A DNA stretch of 55,463 bases from AB-137-C09 sp964645625 (GCA_964645625.1 CAZYAI010000011.1:1-55463), one strand, 5' to 3'. Counted from the first letter of the stretch, positions 33,741-42,823 are shown. Numbers and translations: made by a program. The notes: generated from the sequence alone by a model not told the origin.

Positions 33741-35251
33741 TGCAAGGCGACTTCGTAATGGTCGGTGGCAAAGCTTGGATCGCTTTTAAGCATGATCTCT
33801 TTGCCTAAAAACACTTCAAGGCGGGATACCCATTCACTCTGTTCCCCGAGCATTAAATCAATCAACTGCGGATGGGCAATGACAATCAATTTTTCGCAAG
33901 GGTAGGCGCGACCTTCGGCAACAATGGCGCGAAACAATTGGTAGCAGATGGTCAACGTACTTTTGCGCAAGCCTGTGCCATCACAAGGGTGGCAAGGCTC
34001 TAGCAGCATACGCCCCAATGAATCACGGGTGCGTTTTCGTGCCATTTCGACCAAGCCTAATGAGGAGAGTTGCGCCACATGGGTTTTGGTTTTATCGCGC
34101 TTCAAGGCTTCGTGTAGCACTTCCATTAGCCGATTTTTGTTGTCTGGGTCGCGCATGTCGATGAAGTCAACCACGATGATGCCGCCAAGGTTACGCAAAC
34201 GCAGTTGGTGAATGATTTCGTGTACCGCTTCAAGATTGGTTTTGAAGCTGGTTTCCTCCATGTTGCGCGAGCCTGTGAATGAACCTGAATTGACATCAAT
34301 GGCAATCAAGGCTTCGGTTTGGTCGATTACAATATGACCGCCAGAGCGCAGTTCGACACGGCGTAGTAACGCGCTATCAATCTCTTTTTCTACGCCATAA
34401 ACATCAAACAGCGGGCGTTCGCCTGGGTAATAATACAGACGTTTGGCGACTTCAGGCATGAAGCGACGGGCAAACTTTTTCATCGTTTGATAAGCTTCGC
34501 GGGAATCAATATGGATTTTACTGACTTCATCATCCACGTAATCGCGCATCACCCGCAGGTAGAGTTTTAGATCCATGTGTAACATCGAACTGGCAGGCGC
34601 ATTTTTCGCTCGTTTTTCTATATCTTGCCACAACAGTTCTAAAAATTTGAGATCTTCACGTAAATCTTCTTCGCTATGCCCCTCGGCTACGGTGCGGATA
34701 ATCAATCCTGCATTATCAGGACGAATACTCTGACCAATGACATACAAGCGATCACGCTCGGCGTTGTCTTCTAAGCGTCGTGCAATACCAATATGACTCA
34801 CGCCTGGTAAGTAAACCAAATAACGCCCAGCCAAGCTTATGAGTGATGTTAATCGTGGTCCTTTTGAGGCAATGGGATCTTTAGATACCTGCACCAAAAT
34901 TTCTTGCCGTTCACGCAGTAAAGAGTCAATCGGTGGCACATTACGCTGACGGCGTTGCTCTGCTTCGTTGTCTTGTTCTTGGTTGTTTTGCTCTTCATCG
35001 GCAGGGTCAAAATCAAAATTTGTTTGATCGTTACGCATCACATCGCCAGCGTAGAGGAAGCCTGATTTTTCTAGACCAATATCGACAAAAGCAGCCTGAA
35101 TGCCAGGTAGCACACGTTGCACGCGACCTTTGTAGATATTGCCTTTGAGCCCTCGCGCTCGTTCAATATAGACCTCTTCTGCCAAGCCGTTTTCCACCCG
35201 CGCAATGCGTGTTTCAAACGGCGAGACGTTGACTAATAACTCGGTACTCAT
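33737..35251 (-). CDS. rng: ribonuclease G
   Basis: The 504-residue RNase E/G-family endonuclease matures 16S rRNA 5' ends and degrades RNA. The S1 region has YKGRVQRVLPGIQAAFVDIG, followed by the 5'-sensor/RNase H-like and DNase I-like regions with the catalytic Asp motifs IAIDVNSGSF and IIVVDFIDM, and the zinc-link CHPCDGTG. The length is that of RNase G, without the long RNase E C-terminal scaffold. The S1 region carries an acidic/Gln-rich insertion (DPADEEQNNQEQDNEAEQRR, about residues 81-100). It overlaps maf and hemW by ATGA on each side. Confidence 0.96.
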   Translation of the reverse strand: MSTELLVNVSPFETRIARVENGLAEEVYIERARGLKGNIYKGRVQRVLPGIQAAFVDIGLEKSGFLYAGDVMRNDQTNFDFDPADEEQNNQEQDNEAEQRRQRNVPPIDSLLRERQEILVQVSKDPIASKGPRLTSLISLAGRYLVYLPGVSHIGIARRLEDNAERDRLYVIGQSIRPDNAGLIIRTVAEGHSEEDLREDLKFLELLWQDIEKRAKNAPASSMLHMDLKLYLRVMRDYVDDEVSKIHIDSREAYQTMKKFARRFMPEVAKRLYYYPGERPLFDVYGVEKEIDSALLRRVELRSGGHIVIDQTEALIAIDVNSGSFTGSRNMEETSFKTNLEAVHEIIHQLRLRNLGGIIVVDFIDMRDPDNKNRLMEVLHEALKRDKTKTHVAQLSSLGLVEMARKRTRDSLGRMLLEPCHPCDGTGLRKSTLTICYQLFRAIVAEGRAYPCEKLIVIAHPQLIDLMLGEQSEWVSRLEVFLGKEIMLKSDPSFATDHYEVALQ

Positions 35252-35826
35252 GAAGGCTGGTTTCCCTGTTGTATGATAGTGTCTAATAATTGCAGTGTGG
35301 TCGCGACAGGTAAGCCTATGACATTATCCAACGCACCATCCACGCGATCGACAAACGATGCCGCGCCACCTTGCAGGGCGTAAGCACCAGCCTTATCCAT
35401 CACATCGTTATGTGCTAAATAGACCTCAATTTCAATATCGCTGATAGGACGGAAATGGACTTCGGTTTGCACAACGGCTTGTTGTACAAGGTCACCCCAG
35501 CGGACGCATACAGCGGTCAACACATGGTGGGTGTTGCCAGCTAAATCGCGCAACATACGGCGCGCATCGTCACGATCTATAGGTTTGCCCAATGCTTGTT
35601 CATGCAAGCACACCATAGTGTCAGCAGCAATCAGTGGGCGATCCTGTACGGGGCTAGCTAAGGCTTTTTCTTGTGCCAAACGGCATACCATTTGGCGTAC
35701 AGATTCGCCAGCTAAGGCTTGTTCGTCGGTATCTACGGGTAACACTTCAACCGCCAAGCCCGCCGCCAACAACAGTTGTAGGCGGCGGGGTGAAGCTGAA
35801 GCGAGTACCACAGAAGGTGTGGTCAT
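35248..35826 (-). CDS. maf: Maf-family nucleoside triphosphate pyrophosphatase
   Basis: The 192-residue protein has the N-terminal LASASPRRLQLL, the ADTMV and G-K-P motifs, and the GKAGAYALQG-like DKAGAYALQGGAASFVDRV. This signature corresponds to the dTTP/UTP pyrophosphatase (YhdE) group, which removes non-canonical or excess nucleotides. It is coupled to rng by a 4-bp overlap, an arrangement widely conserved (yhdE-rng), and starts 6 nt after the dapD stop. Confidence 0.94.
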   Translation of the reverse strand: MTTPSVVLASASPRRLQLLLAAGLAVEVLPVDTDEQALAGESVRQMVCRLAQEKALASPVQDRPLIAADTMVCLHEQALGKPIDRDDARRMLRDLAGNTHHVLTAVCVRWGDLVQQAVVQTEVHFRPISDIEIEVYLAHNDVMDKAGAYALQGGAASFVDRVDGALDNVIGLPVATTLQLLDTIIQQGNQPS

Positions 35827-35832
35827 CGGCGA

Positions 35833-36654
35833 CTATTCGCGCAGCAGTTCAGTAATGCCTGTTTTGGCGCGTGTGCGTTCATCAACCTGCTTCACGATTA
35901 CCGCGCAATAGAGGTTAGGGCCACCTGACTTGCCAGGCATAGAGCCAGAAACAACAACAGAATACGGTGGTACTTCACCATAAAATACTTCCCCTGTTTC
36001 ACGATGAATAATGCGGGTGGACTGCCCCAAATACACGCCCATGGAAAGCACTGAACCTTCGCGCACAATCACGCCCTCAGCCACTTCAGCGCGTGCGCCG
36101 ATAAAGCAATTGTCTTCAATAATGACGGGGGAAGCCTGAATAGGCTCCAACACACCGCCAATGCCTGCGCCGCCAGAGATATGGCAGTTGCGACCAATTT
36201 GCGCACAAGAACCAACGGTTGCCCACGTGTCCACCATCGTGCCTTCATCGACATAGGCTCCGATGTTGACATACGACGGCATCAATACCGCTTTTGGTGC
36301 AATAAAAGAACCTTTACGCACCGTGGCAGGTGGCACTACACGAATGCCAGCTTTGCGGAAGTCAGATTCGCCCCAGCCTGAAAACTTAAGTGGTACTTTG
36401 TCGTAATAGTTAGCATCGCCACCATGAATAACCGTGTTATCATGCAGTTTAAAGTACATCAACACAGCTTTTTTCAACCATTCTTGGGTATGCCACTGAC
36501 CATCTGCGCCACGCTCTGCTACACGTACGCCGCCGTCATCCAATAGCTGTACTGCATGCTCAATGCCTTCGCGCCAGTCGGCTTGTACGGTGTGCATATC
36601 CCATGCTGTACGTGCTTCCCACGCGCTGTTAATCACGTCTTGTAAATGATGCAT
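35833..36654 (-). CDS. dapD: tetrahydrodipicolinate N-succinyltransferase
   Basis: The 273-residue hexapeptide-repeat acyltransferase succinylates tetrahydrodipicolinate in the succinylase branch of lysine/DAP synthesis. ATG 36654 (HHLQDVINSAWEAR) with GGAG 6 nt upstream gives the usual length; a frame extending 24 codons upstream has no ribosome-binding site and is not typical. Left-handed beta-helix repeats cover GAYVDEGTMVDTWATVGSCA and GGAGIGGVLEP, with the binding site IEDNCFIGARAEVAEG. It heads the minus-strand group dapD-maf-rng-hemW. Confidence 0.96.
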   Translation of the reverse strand: MHHLQDVINSAWEARTAWDMHTVQADWREGIEHAVQLLDDGGVRVAERGADGQWHTQEWLKKAVLMYFKLHDNTVIHGGDANYYDKVPLKFSGWGESDFRKAGIRVVPPATVRKGSFIAPKAVLMPSYVNIGAYVDEGTMVDTWATVGSCAQIGRNCHISGGAGIGGVLEPIQASPVIIEDNCFIGARAEVAEGVIVREGSVLSMGVYLGQSTRIIHRETGEVFYGEVPPYSVVVSGSMPGKSGGPNLYCAVIVKQVDERTRAKTGITELLRE

Positions 36655-37012
36655 GATTTCTCCCTTTGCTGATGAGTGTAAAAATAAAAGAATTGCCCAA
36701 GCTAGAATTCTGTCACAGAATGGCAATGATGGGCTTTCTTTGCATCATGCTGCGCCTTTACAGCCTGACCAAAACACCCGCATGAACGCGCTATCACGTT
36801 GATAGATATTGGTCATTCGGATGATTTGTGGCAATCGCATTTTTTTCCTTACGTGCAATGGCAATAGCTGCTGCTACACTGCGGCGCGATATTTATCATA
36901 CAGCACGTTTGTGTGCGCTGCTGCATGTGTTTTTTTTAATGATTGCAACGCTTGAGCCTGCTCACACATAGGGTGTTAGCATGGTTTGCAGCAATCAACG
37001 TACGGAGGATCT
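36655..37012. other. dapD-hflK divergent intergenic region
   Basis: This 358-bp gap contains the hairpin element at 36766-36815, a T8 run at 36931 and an AT-rich stretch near 36890-36905 that may hold the hflKC promoter. No ORF with a ribosome-binding site was found. The only clear translation signal is the hflK ribosome-binding site GGAGG at 37003. Confidence 0.5.
36766..36815 (+). repeat. nested hairpin element, copy E (hflK upstream region)
   Basis: The outer arms TGACCAA and TTGGTCA pair perfectly; the inner arms CTATC and GATAG pair around ACGTT. It contains AACGCGCTATCACG, close to the GACGCGCTAT core of copy C and the GTCGCGCTATC of copy D. It lies about 200 bp upstream of hflK, in the same orientation. 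Confidence 0.4.
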
Positions 37013-38110
37013 ATGCCTTGGAGTCAGAACAACGGCAACCAGAACAACCCTTGGGGTAATGGCAATAAACGGCCTTCTGGTGGCAACAATCAACAACCGC
37101 CCGATTTAGATGAGGTCATGAAACGTTTACAGGAACGTTTTGGTGGTATTTTTGGCGGCGGCGGCAATGGTGGCGGCGAACTAAGCAAAGGTGCGACTTT
37201 AGCTTTGTTGGCTGCGGGCTTCGTGTTGTGGATGATTTCTGGCTTTTATGTCATCGCCGCAGATGAACAAGGTGTTGTGATGCGCTTTGGTCAATACAGT
37301 TCAACAACTGGTCCTGGCATGAACTGGCATGCACCGTTCCCTATTGAAAAAGTGGAAAAAGTCGTGGTAACTCGCGTACAGCGTTTAGAAGTTGGTTTCC
37401 GTGATATGGGTGAAGGTCGGGTGCGTAAGATTGGTGCTGAGTCACTGATGCTTACCCGAGATGAAAACATCGTCGATATTTCTTTTGTCGTGCAGTACAA
37501 GATCAAATCACCTGAAGATTATCTTTTTAATATTGATAGTGCTCATGCGGTTAAAACCGTACGCGACGCTGCTGAAGCAGCGATTCGTGAGGTGATTGGG
37601 CGCACCAATATTGATGATGTGATGACCAACAAAAAAGCTGAAGCGGAAGTGGAAACAGAGAGTCTGATTCAATCGACATTGGATGATTACAAGTCTGGCA
37701 TCAGCATTGTTACCGTGAAGTTGCAAGATGTACAACCACCTGAACGGGTGATTAAAGAGTTTAAAGATGTAGCTTCAGCGCGTGAAGATAAAGAGCGTGC
37801 TAAGAACGAGGCACAAACCTATGCTAACGACATCATCCCTAAAGCACGCGGTGAAGCTAAAAAGCGTGTGCTAGATGCTGAAGCATACGAAAAAGAGGTG
37901 ATTGACCGTGCAAAAGGTCAGGCGGACCGCTTTAACAATCTGCTGATGGCTTACAAAGAGTCACCTGAAGTTACGCGCAAACGTCTGTACCTAGAAACGA
38001 TGGAAGGCGTGTTAGCGAAGGCTGACAAGGTTATTGTTGATGCTGCGGTAGCGAAAAATGTATTGCCTTACCTGCCATTAAGTCAGGCTGGCAAAGTTGA
38101 GGTTAAATAA
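37013..38110 (+). CDS. hflK: FtsH protease modulator HflK
   Basis: The 365-residue SPFH/band-7 protein forms a periplasm-facing ring with HflC around FtsH in the inner membrane. A Gly/Asn/Gln-rich cytoplasmic N-terminus (about residues 1-60) precedes a membrane helix (ATLALLAAGFVLWMISGFYV), then the SPFH domain (DEQGVVMRFGQY, RDAAEAAIREVIGRTNID) and a coiled region rich in Ala/Glu/Lys. ATG 37013 has GGAGG 5 nt upstream; the longer frame starting 9 codons earlier lacks one. hflC follows with a one-base overlap. Confidence 0.96.
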   Translation: MPWSQNNGNQNNPWGNGNKRPSGGNNQQPPDLDEVMKRLQERFGGIFGGGGNGGGELSKGATLALLAAGFVLWMISGFYVIAADEQGVVMRFGQYSSTTGPGMNWHAPFPIEKVEKVVVTRVQRLEVGFRDMGEGRVRKIGAESLMLTRDENIVDISFVVQYKIKSPEDYLFNIDSAHAVKTVRDAAEAAIREVIGRTNIDDVMTNKKAEAEVETESLIQSTLDDYKSGISIVTVKLQDVQPPERVIKEFKDVASAREDKERAKNEAQTYANDIIPKARGEAKKRVLDAEAYEKEVIDRAKGQADRFNNLLMAYKESPEVTRKRLYLETMEGVLAKADKVIVDAAVAKNVLPYLPLSQAGKVEVK

Positions 38111-38973
38111 TGGGTATTAAATCTTCGATTACTATCGCTATTTTGGTGCTTTTAGTCAGCACCTCCGCTTTTATTGTCGATCAGCGCGAGCAAGCTTTGG
38201 TCTTGCAGTTTGGCAACCCTAAGGATGTGGTGAAAGAAGCGGGCTTGCATTTTAAACTTCCTTATCAAACCGTGACGCTGTTTGACAAACGCTTGCTAGA
38301 AAGCGATGCCATGCCGAATGAAGTGATCACCAAAGATAAAAAAACCATCTTGGTGGATAATTACACCCGTTGGAAAATTATCGATCCACTGTTGGTGTAT
38401 CAGGTAGCGCGTACCCAAGATGGTGTTTCATCGCGCATGCAAGACGTGGTGCGTGGTAAGGTGCGTGAAGTATTGGGGCAACATACCTTGCACGAAATCG
38501 TGTCTGGTGGCGAAGAAGAGAATTTACGTAAAGAATTGATGTTATCCATTCGTGATCGAGCAGATAAAGCGGTGCGTGATTTGGGTGTTGAGGTGGTCGA
38601 TGTGCGTATTAAACGTGCTGACCTGCCAGCAGAAAACTCCAACGCAGTATTTTCTCGTATGAAGGCAGAACGTCAGCGTATTGCTAAGGAATACCGTTCT
38701 GAAGGTGAAGAAGCAGCGCGGGAAATTCGTGCCGAAGCAGAAAAGAAGACTAAGGTATTGATTGCTGAAGCATACCGCAACTCTGAAATTATTCGTGGTC
38801 GTGCCGATGCACAAGTGACCCGTATTTTTGCTGAAGTGCATAAGAAAGACCCTGAGTTTTACGCTTTCACACGTTCGCTAGAAGCCTACCGTAACTCGGT
38901 CGATGAAGGCACGCGTTTGGTGATCTCGCCGAACTCCGAGTTCTTTCGCTTTTTTAATCAGGCAGGTAAGTAA
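38110..38973 (+). CDS. hflC: FtsH protease modulator HflC
   Basis: The 287-residue partner of HflK has an N-terminal membrane helix (SITIAILVLLVSTSAFIV) and an SPFH domain with DQREQALVLQFGNPK, RWKIIDPLLVYQ, DVRIKRADLPAENSNAVFSR (20 residues) and RMKAERQRIAKEYRSEGEE. ATG 38110 overlaps the TAA of hflK (TAATG). A response regulator gene begins 3 nt after its stop, which is not the usual hflXKC-purA context of enterics. Confidence 0.96.
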   Translation: MGIKSSITIAILVLLVSTSAFIVDQREQALVLQFGNPKDVVKEAGLHFKLPYQTVTLFDKRLLESDAMPNEVITKDKKTILVDNYTRWKIIDPLLVYQVARTQDGVSSRMQDVVRGKVREVLGQHTLHEIVSGGEEENLRKELMLSIRDRADKAVRDLGVEVVDVRIKRADLPAENSNAVFSRMKAERQRIAKEYRSEGEEAAREIRAEAEKKTKVLIAEAYRNSEIIRGRADAQVTRIFAEVHKKDPEFYAFTRSLEAYRNSVDEGTRLVISPNSEFFRFFNQAGK

Positions 38974-38976
38974 GCC

Positions 38977-39660
38977 GTGAAGATCTTGGTGGTTGAGGAT
39001 GAAGAACGCGTTTCTCTATTCATTCAAAAAGGTCTGCGCGAAGAAGGGCATGCCGTGGACACCGCTGCGGATGGTGAAGACGGCGGCTTTTTAGCCGAGG
39101 TCAACGATTATGATCTAATCGTTTTGGATATTATGCTGCCCAAGAAAAATGGCATTACTGTTTGCCGTGAATTGCGTGATCGCGGCGTGAATACGCCTGT
39201 ATTGATGCTAACTGCACGGGACAGTGTTGAAGACCGTGTGCGCGGCTTGGATGCAGGGGCAGACGACTATTTGGTTAAGCCATTCGCCTTTGAGGAGTTA
39301 TTAGCTCGCGTGCGCGCCTTGCTTCGTCGACAGTCGGATTCCAAGACTCCGATTTTGGTGATTGGTGACCTTGAGCTAAACCCCATCAGCCGCAGCGTTA
39401 CGCGCAATGGCAAAGGCATTCGCCTCACCACCAAGGAATACGCCTTACTTGAATACATGCTACGCAACCCCAACAAGGTGCTATCTCGCACCTTGATTGG
39501 CGAGCACGTATGGGACATGAACTTTGACCCAGAAAGTAACGTGATTGACGTATATGTCAGTCACCTACGCGCCAAAGTGGATAAGGGGCATGACACATCC
39601 CTGATTCACACCATGCGAGGTCAAGGTTACATGATCAGCACCGAAACACCGCCAGCTTAA
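38977..39660 (+). CDS. OmpR-family two-component response regulator
   Basis: The 227-residue protein has a receiver domain (VVEDEE acidic pocket, phospho-acceptor D51 in LIVLDIMLPKKNG, conserved Lys in YLVKPF) and a C-terminal winged helix (LTTKEYALLEYMLRNPNKVL, then VDVYVSHLRAKVD-like VIDVYVSHLRAKVD). It starts with GTG 3 nt after hflC, so it is probably cotranscribed with hflKC. No histidine kinase gene is adjacent; ligA follows convergently. The partner kinase and targets cannot be told. Confidence 0.93.
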   Translation: MKILVVEDEERVSLFIQKGLREEGHAVDTAADGEDGGFLAEVNDYDLIVLDIMLPKKNGITVCRELRDRGVNTPVLMLTARDSVEDRVRGLDAGADDYLVKPFAFEELLARVRALLRRQSDSKTPILVIGDLELNPISRSVTRNGKGIRLTTKEYALLEYMLRNPNKVLSRTLIGEHVWDMNFDPESNVIDVYVSHLRAKVDKGHDTSLIHTMRGQGYMISTETPPA

Positions 39661-39663
39661 TAG

Positions 39664-39720
39664 GCAAGACTTTCTGCCACCCTTGTGATATTATCCTACA
39701 GGGTGGCGAAAACCTTAGCC
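39664..39720. terminator. hairpin element copy G / bidirectional terminator between response regulator and ligA
   Basis: GCCACCCT and AGGGTGGC (39676-39683 / 39700-39707) form a perfect 8-bp stem in the gap between convergent genes. Flanking arms GGCAAGACTTTC and GAAAACCTTAGCC pair imperfectly, giving the nested design of copies A-C. The sequence GACTTTCTGCC is identical to one arm of copy A. The T-tracts are poor, so termination strength is uncertain. Confidence 0.6.
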
Positions 39721-39731
39721 CGCGCTGCACA

Positions 39732-41738
39732 TTACATCCCCAACCATTGCAATAATTGTGCTTCGTCGGCTATGACTAGGTTTAGGGCTTTGGCTTTGCT
39801 TAGTTTACTGCCTGCTTTTTCCCCTGCGATGAGGTAATCCGTTTTGGCAGAGACACTGCTCACCACTTTTGCGCCGAGGTCGCGTAAGGCTTGTTGCGCG
39901 GCGGTGCGTTTGATGGCAGCAAATGTACCAGTAATCACCACTATTTTACCTGCTAAAGGGTGTTCGCTGCTGTGCGCTACAAGCTGCATCGGGGCTGGTA
40001 CAACGTGTAAATCACGCAATTGCTGCAATACCTGTTGATTGTCGCTGCTGGCGAAAAACTGACGCACACTGTTGGCAACTTCTGGCCCTACGTCATCCAC
40101 GCTCATCAATGCTTCTTCGTCAGCTTCTGCTATTGCCTCAATGGTGATGAAGTGTTCTGCTAAGGCGCGAGCGGTGGCTTGCCCGACGTGACGAATGCCT
40201 AAAGCAAACAGGAATTGCGGCAAAGGGCGTTGGCGGCTGGCGGCAATGGCTTGCTCGATGTTAGCCACCGTTTTTTCACCGATACCTTCTTGCCCGATTA
40301 AAGTTTGCCAGTTCATACTGTATAAATCAGCGACACAATGGATCAAGCCTTGATCGACCAAACGCGCCAGCATTTTTCCACCCAAACCATCAATATCCAT
40401 CGCCGTACGGGAGACGAAATGACGCAAAGACTCTTTCAACTGAGCAGGGCAACTAAGCCCTGCGCTGCAACGAATCGCTGCTTCATCGTCTTCGCATACC
40501 ACAGGTGCATCGCAAGCAGGGCAGGTGGTCGGAACCATGACCGCTGGCGCACGTTCGGCGACATCTGTTGCACCTACTGCTAAACCCACCACTTCGGGGA
40601 TCACATCGCCTGCGCGACGAACCAATACCCGATCGCCTGGGCGCACATCTTTGCGCGCCAATTCGTCCTTGTTGTGTAAGGTCGCGCGCGATACCTGCAC
40701 ACCACCAACGGCAACAGGCTCCATCACTGCCACAGGGGTAATCGCCCCCGTGCGGCCAATTTGCCAAATAATATCAATCACCGTGGTGGCAACTTCCATC
40801 GCTGGGAATTTGTATGCTATCGCCCAACGCGGACTGCGAGCAATATCGCCAGCTAACAGTTGTTCGGCACGTTGGTTGAGCTTAAACACCATGCCATCAA
40901 CCTCATACGGCCATGCCGCACGCAAGGTGATAAATTCGCGATACCATGCCAACATCGCGTCAAAATCGTGCAGTACGCGGGTCTTTTGCACCGCAAACCC
41001 TGCCTGTGCCAGTTGCGCAAACATGGCATCCATCGTATCCGCCAAGGCATCGCCACCCAAACCCACACCGTAAGCAAAAAAGTGTAAACGCCGCCGCGCT
41101 GTTATGCGTGGATCCAATTGCCGCAAAGAACCCGCAGCCGCATTGCGCGGGTTGGCAAAGAGTTTTTCACCATGTTCTTCGCGTTCGGCATTGAGTGCAT
41201 CAAAATCAGCACTGGGCAGATAGACTTCACCGCGCACTTCCAGCACATCGGGTACATTTACGCCCTCTATTGGCTTCATCTGCCACGGAATACCACTGAC
41301 GGTGCGCGCATTGTCGGTAATGTCTTCGCCTTGCCGCCCATCTCCGCGTGTTGCAGCCTGCACCAAAAAGCCTTGTTCATAGCGCAGGTTGATCGCCAAA
41401 CCATCAATTTTTGGCTCAGCAATAAACGCCGAAGGCTTATGCTCTAGCAGTTCTTCTAAACGCTGCATAAACGCTTGCATGTCTTCATCGCTAAAAGCAT
41501 TGGCAAGCGACAATAACGGCATGCCGTGGCTTACCGTCGCAAACGCTGATGATGGTGGCGCGCCCACGGTTTGCGTCGGTGAGTCAGCAGGAATCGGCGC
41601 GCCCGAAGCTGCTTCCAAGCTTTGCAACTCACGCAATAGCGCATCGTATGCAGCATCGCTAATGCGTGGATCATCCAGCACATAATAATAGTAATTATGC
41701 GCCTTTAATTGTTGCCGAAGTTGCTCAATGCGCGTCAT
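39732..41738 (-). CDS. ligA: NAD-dependent DNA ligase
   Basis: The 668-residue enzyme seals nicks using NAD+. The N-terminal Ia domain has HNYYYYVLDDPRISDAAYDA, the adenylation motif is EPKIDG (K110), then the OB fold, a four-Cys zinc finger (CPACDAP ... CSAGLSCPAQ), helix-hairpin-helix repeats (EGIGEKTVANIEQAI, DVGPEVANSV) and a C-terminal BRCT domain (LAGKIVVITGTF). All key residues are present. The start ATG 41738 overlaps the TAA of the thioredoxin-like gene upstream (TAATG). Confidence 0.97.
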   Translation of the reverse strand: MTRIEQLRQQLKAHNYYYYVLDDPRISDAAYDALLRELQSLEAASGAPIPADSPTQTVGAPPSSAFATVSHGMPLLSLANAFSDEDMQAFMQRLEELLEHKPSAFIAEPKIDGLAINLRYEQGFLVQAATRGDGRQGEDITDNARTVSGIPWQMKPIEGVNVPDVLEVRGEVYLPSADFDALNAEREEHGEKLFANPRNAAAGSLRQLDPRITARRRLHFFAYGVGLGGDALADTMDAMFAQLAQAGFAVQKTRVLHDFDAMLAWYREFITLRAAWPYEVDGMVFKLNQRAEQLLAGDIARSPRWAIAYKFPAMEVATTVIDIIWQIGRTGAITPVAVMEPVAVGGVQVSRATLHNKDELARKDVRPGDRVLVRRAGDVIPEVVGLAVGATDVAERAPAVMVPTTCPACDAPVVCEDDEAAIRCSAGLSCPAQLKESLRHFVSRTAMDIDGLGGKMLARLVDQGLIHCVADLYSMNWQTLIGQEGIGEKTVANIEQAIAASRQRPLPQFLFALGIRHVGQATARALAEHFITIEAIAEADEEALMSVDDVGPEVANSVRQFFASSDNQQVLQQLRDLHVVPAPMQLVAHSSEHPLAGKIVVITGTFAAIKRTAAQQALRDLGAKVVSSVSAKTDYLIAGEKAGSKLSKAKALNLVIADEAQLLQWLGM

Positions 41739-42298
41739 TATGCCCCCGGTTGACGCACGGCAGCCGTGCTATTCCCTTGCCGTTTCACGGGTTCTTTCAG
41801 CAGCGATACCAACCACGCACGAGTGCTGGCACTTTGCCATGGTGCAGGCCCCACAATATGCTTCACAACCACCCCTTGGCGGTTAATGACGTACGTTTCA
41901 GGGTAGCCCGTAATGCCATAACGGTTGGCAAAACTGACATCGACATCACGCACCACAGGGAAGCTGATATGATGCAGCTTAATAAATTCACGTACATCAT
42001 CACCATTGGCATCGGTGGATACAGCATACACCTTCAAACCCTGATCTTTTAACGCATCATACATAGCGACCAAAGAAGGGATTTCTTCGCGGCAAGGGGC
42101 GCACCATGTTGCCCAAAAATGAAGTAACACCACTTCACCCTGCGGCAGGCTATGCGCTTGCCCATCAACATCGGGCAAGGTGGTGACGATAGCAGCATCC
42201 CCTGCTTGTATTTTTTTCTGCGCTTCGGGCATGTTAAAAAATGCGAATGCCACCATGCCAACAATGAAAGCAATGACTGCCAACCAACGTAATACCAT
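41738..42298 (-). CDS. TlpA/ResA-type membrane-anchored thiol-disulfide oxidoreductase
   Basis: The 186-residue protein has an N-terminal membrane anchor (residues 3-22) and a periplasmic thioredoxin fold with the active site FWATWCAPCREE and the cis-Pro loop YGITGYPETYVIN. Proteins of this class keep cytochrome c or other periplasmic cysteines reduced. ATG 42298 is chosen because it overlaps the stop of the usp gene (TAATG); starting 17 codons earlier would run through usp. It overlaps ligA in the same way. Confidence 0.9.
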   Translation of the reverse strand: MVLRWLAVIAFIVGMVAFAFFNMPEAQKKIQAGDAAIVTTLPDVDGQAHSLPQGEVVLLHFWATWCAPCREEIPSLVAMYDALKDQGLKVYAVSTDANGDDVREFIKLHHISFPVVRDVDVSFANRYGITGYPETYVINRQGVVVKHIVGPAPWQSASTRAWLVSLLKEPVKRQGNSTAAVRQPGA

Positions 42299-42780
42299 TA
42301 TGATGTTTCCTCCAAAATTCCGTGCGGCATCGCCACCAAAACGCTGCATGATGCATGACGCACCACCCGTTCCGTGGTCGAACCAATCAACAAATGTTCC
42401 AAGGCACTTTGATGCCCATGTTTACCCATCACAATCAACTGTGCCTCCTTGTGTTCAGCAACTTGACAAATCAGCCGTGCCAATGGTGTAGCGTCATGCA
42501 CAATCTCGTGACTGATCTGCATATCCGCCCACGGCTCTAACCACAGTTGCATGCGTTTTTCTGCCATTTCTTGTAGCGAATGATCGACATCAATGGCAAC
42601 AGGCATGGGCATGCCGTCAATATCGCTGGCGTAATTCATCATCGCTGTTTCCATCACGTACAGCACATGAATATGCGCCCCCAACAGTTTCGCCAAACGG
42701 ACAGCGCGCCGCATCGCTTCGGTTGCGTAATCAGAGAAATCAGTCGGTACAAGAATACATTGTTCTTTTGTTGTATTCAT
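42298..42780 (-). CDS. universal stress protein (UspA family)
   Basis: The 160-residue single-domain protein has the N-terminal ILVPTDFSDYATEAMRRA and the ATP-binding GxxGx9GS/T motif MGKHGHQSALEHLLIGSTTE, so it belongs to the ATP-binding subgroup. Such proteins bind ATP and help survival under starvation or oxidative stress. It is first in the usp-tlpA-ligA overlapping minus-strand set and is divergent from ubiA with only 43 bp between the two starts. Confidence 0.93.
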   Translation of the reverse strand: MNTTKEQCILVPTDFSDYATEAMRRAVRLAKLLGAHIHVLYVMETAMMNYASDIDGMPMPVAIDVDHSLQEMAEKRMQLWLEPWADMQISHEIVHDATPLARLICQVAEHKEAQLIVMGKHGHQSALEHLLIGSTTERVVRHASCSVLVAMPHGILEETS

Positions 42781-42823
42781 TACTACTCCTTTTCAAACAA
42801 GCTTTTTTTGCCATCATTGCGCC

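Noticed and set aside
40525..41073. 182-codon plus-strand frame antisense to ligA
   Set aside because: Ser/Thr/Ala/Pro-rich shadow of ligA codon usage; no domain or start signal.
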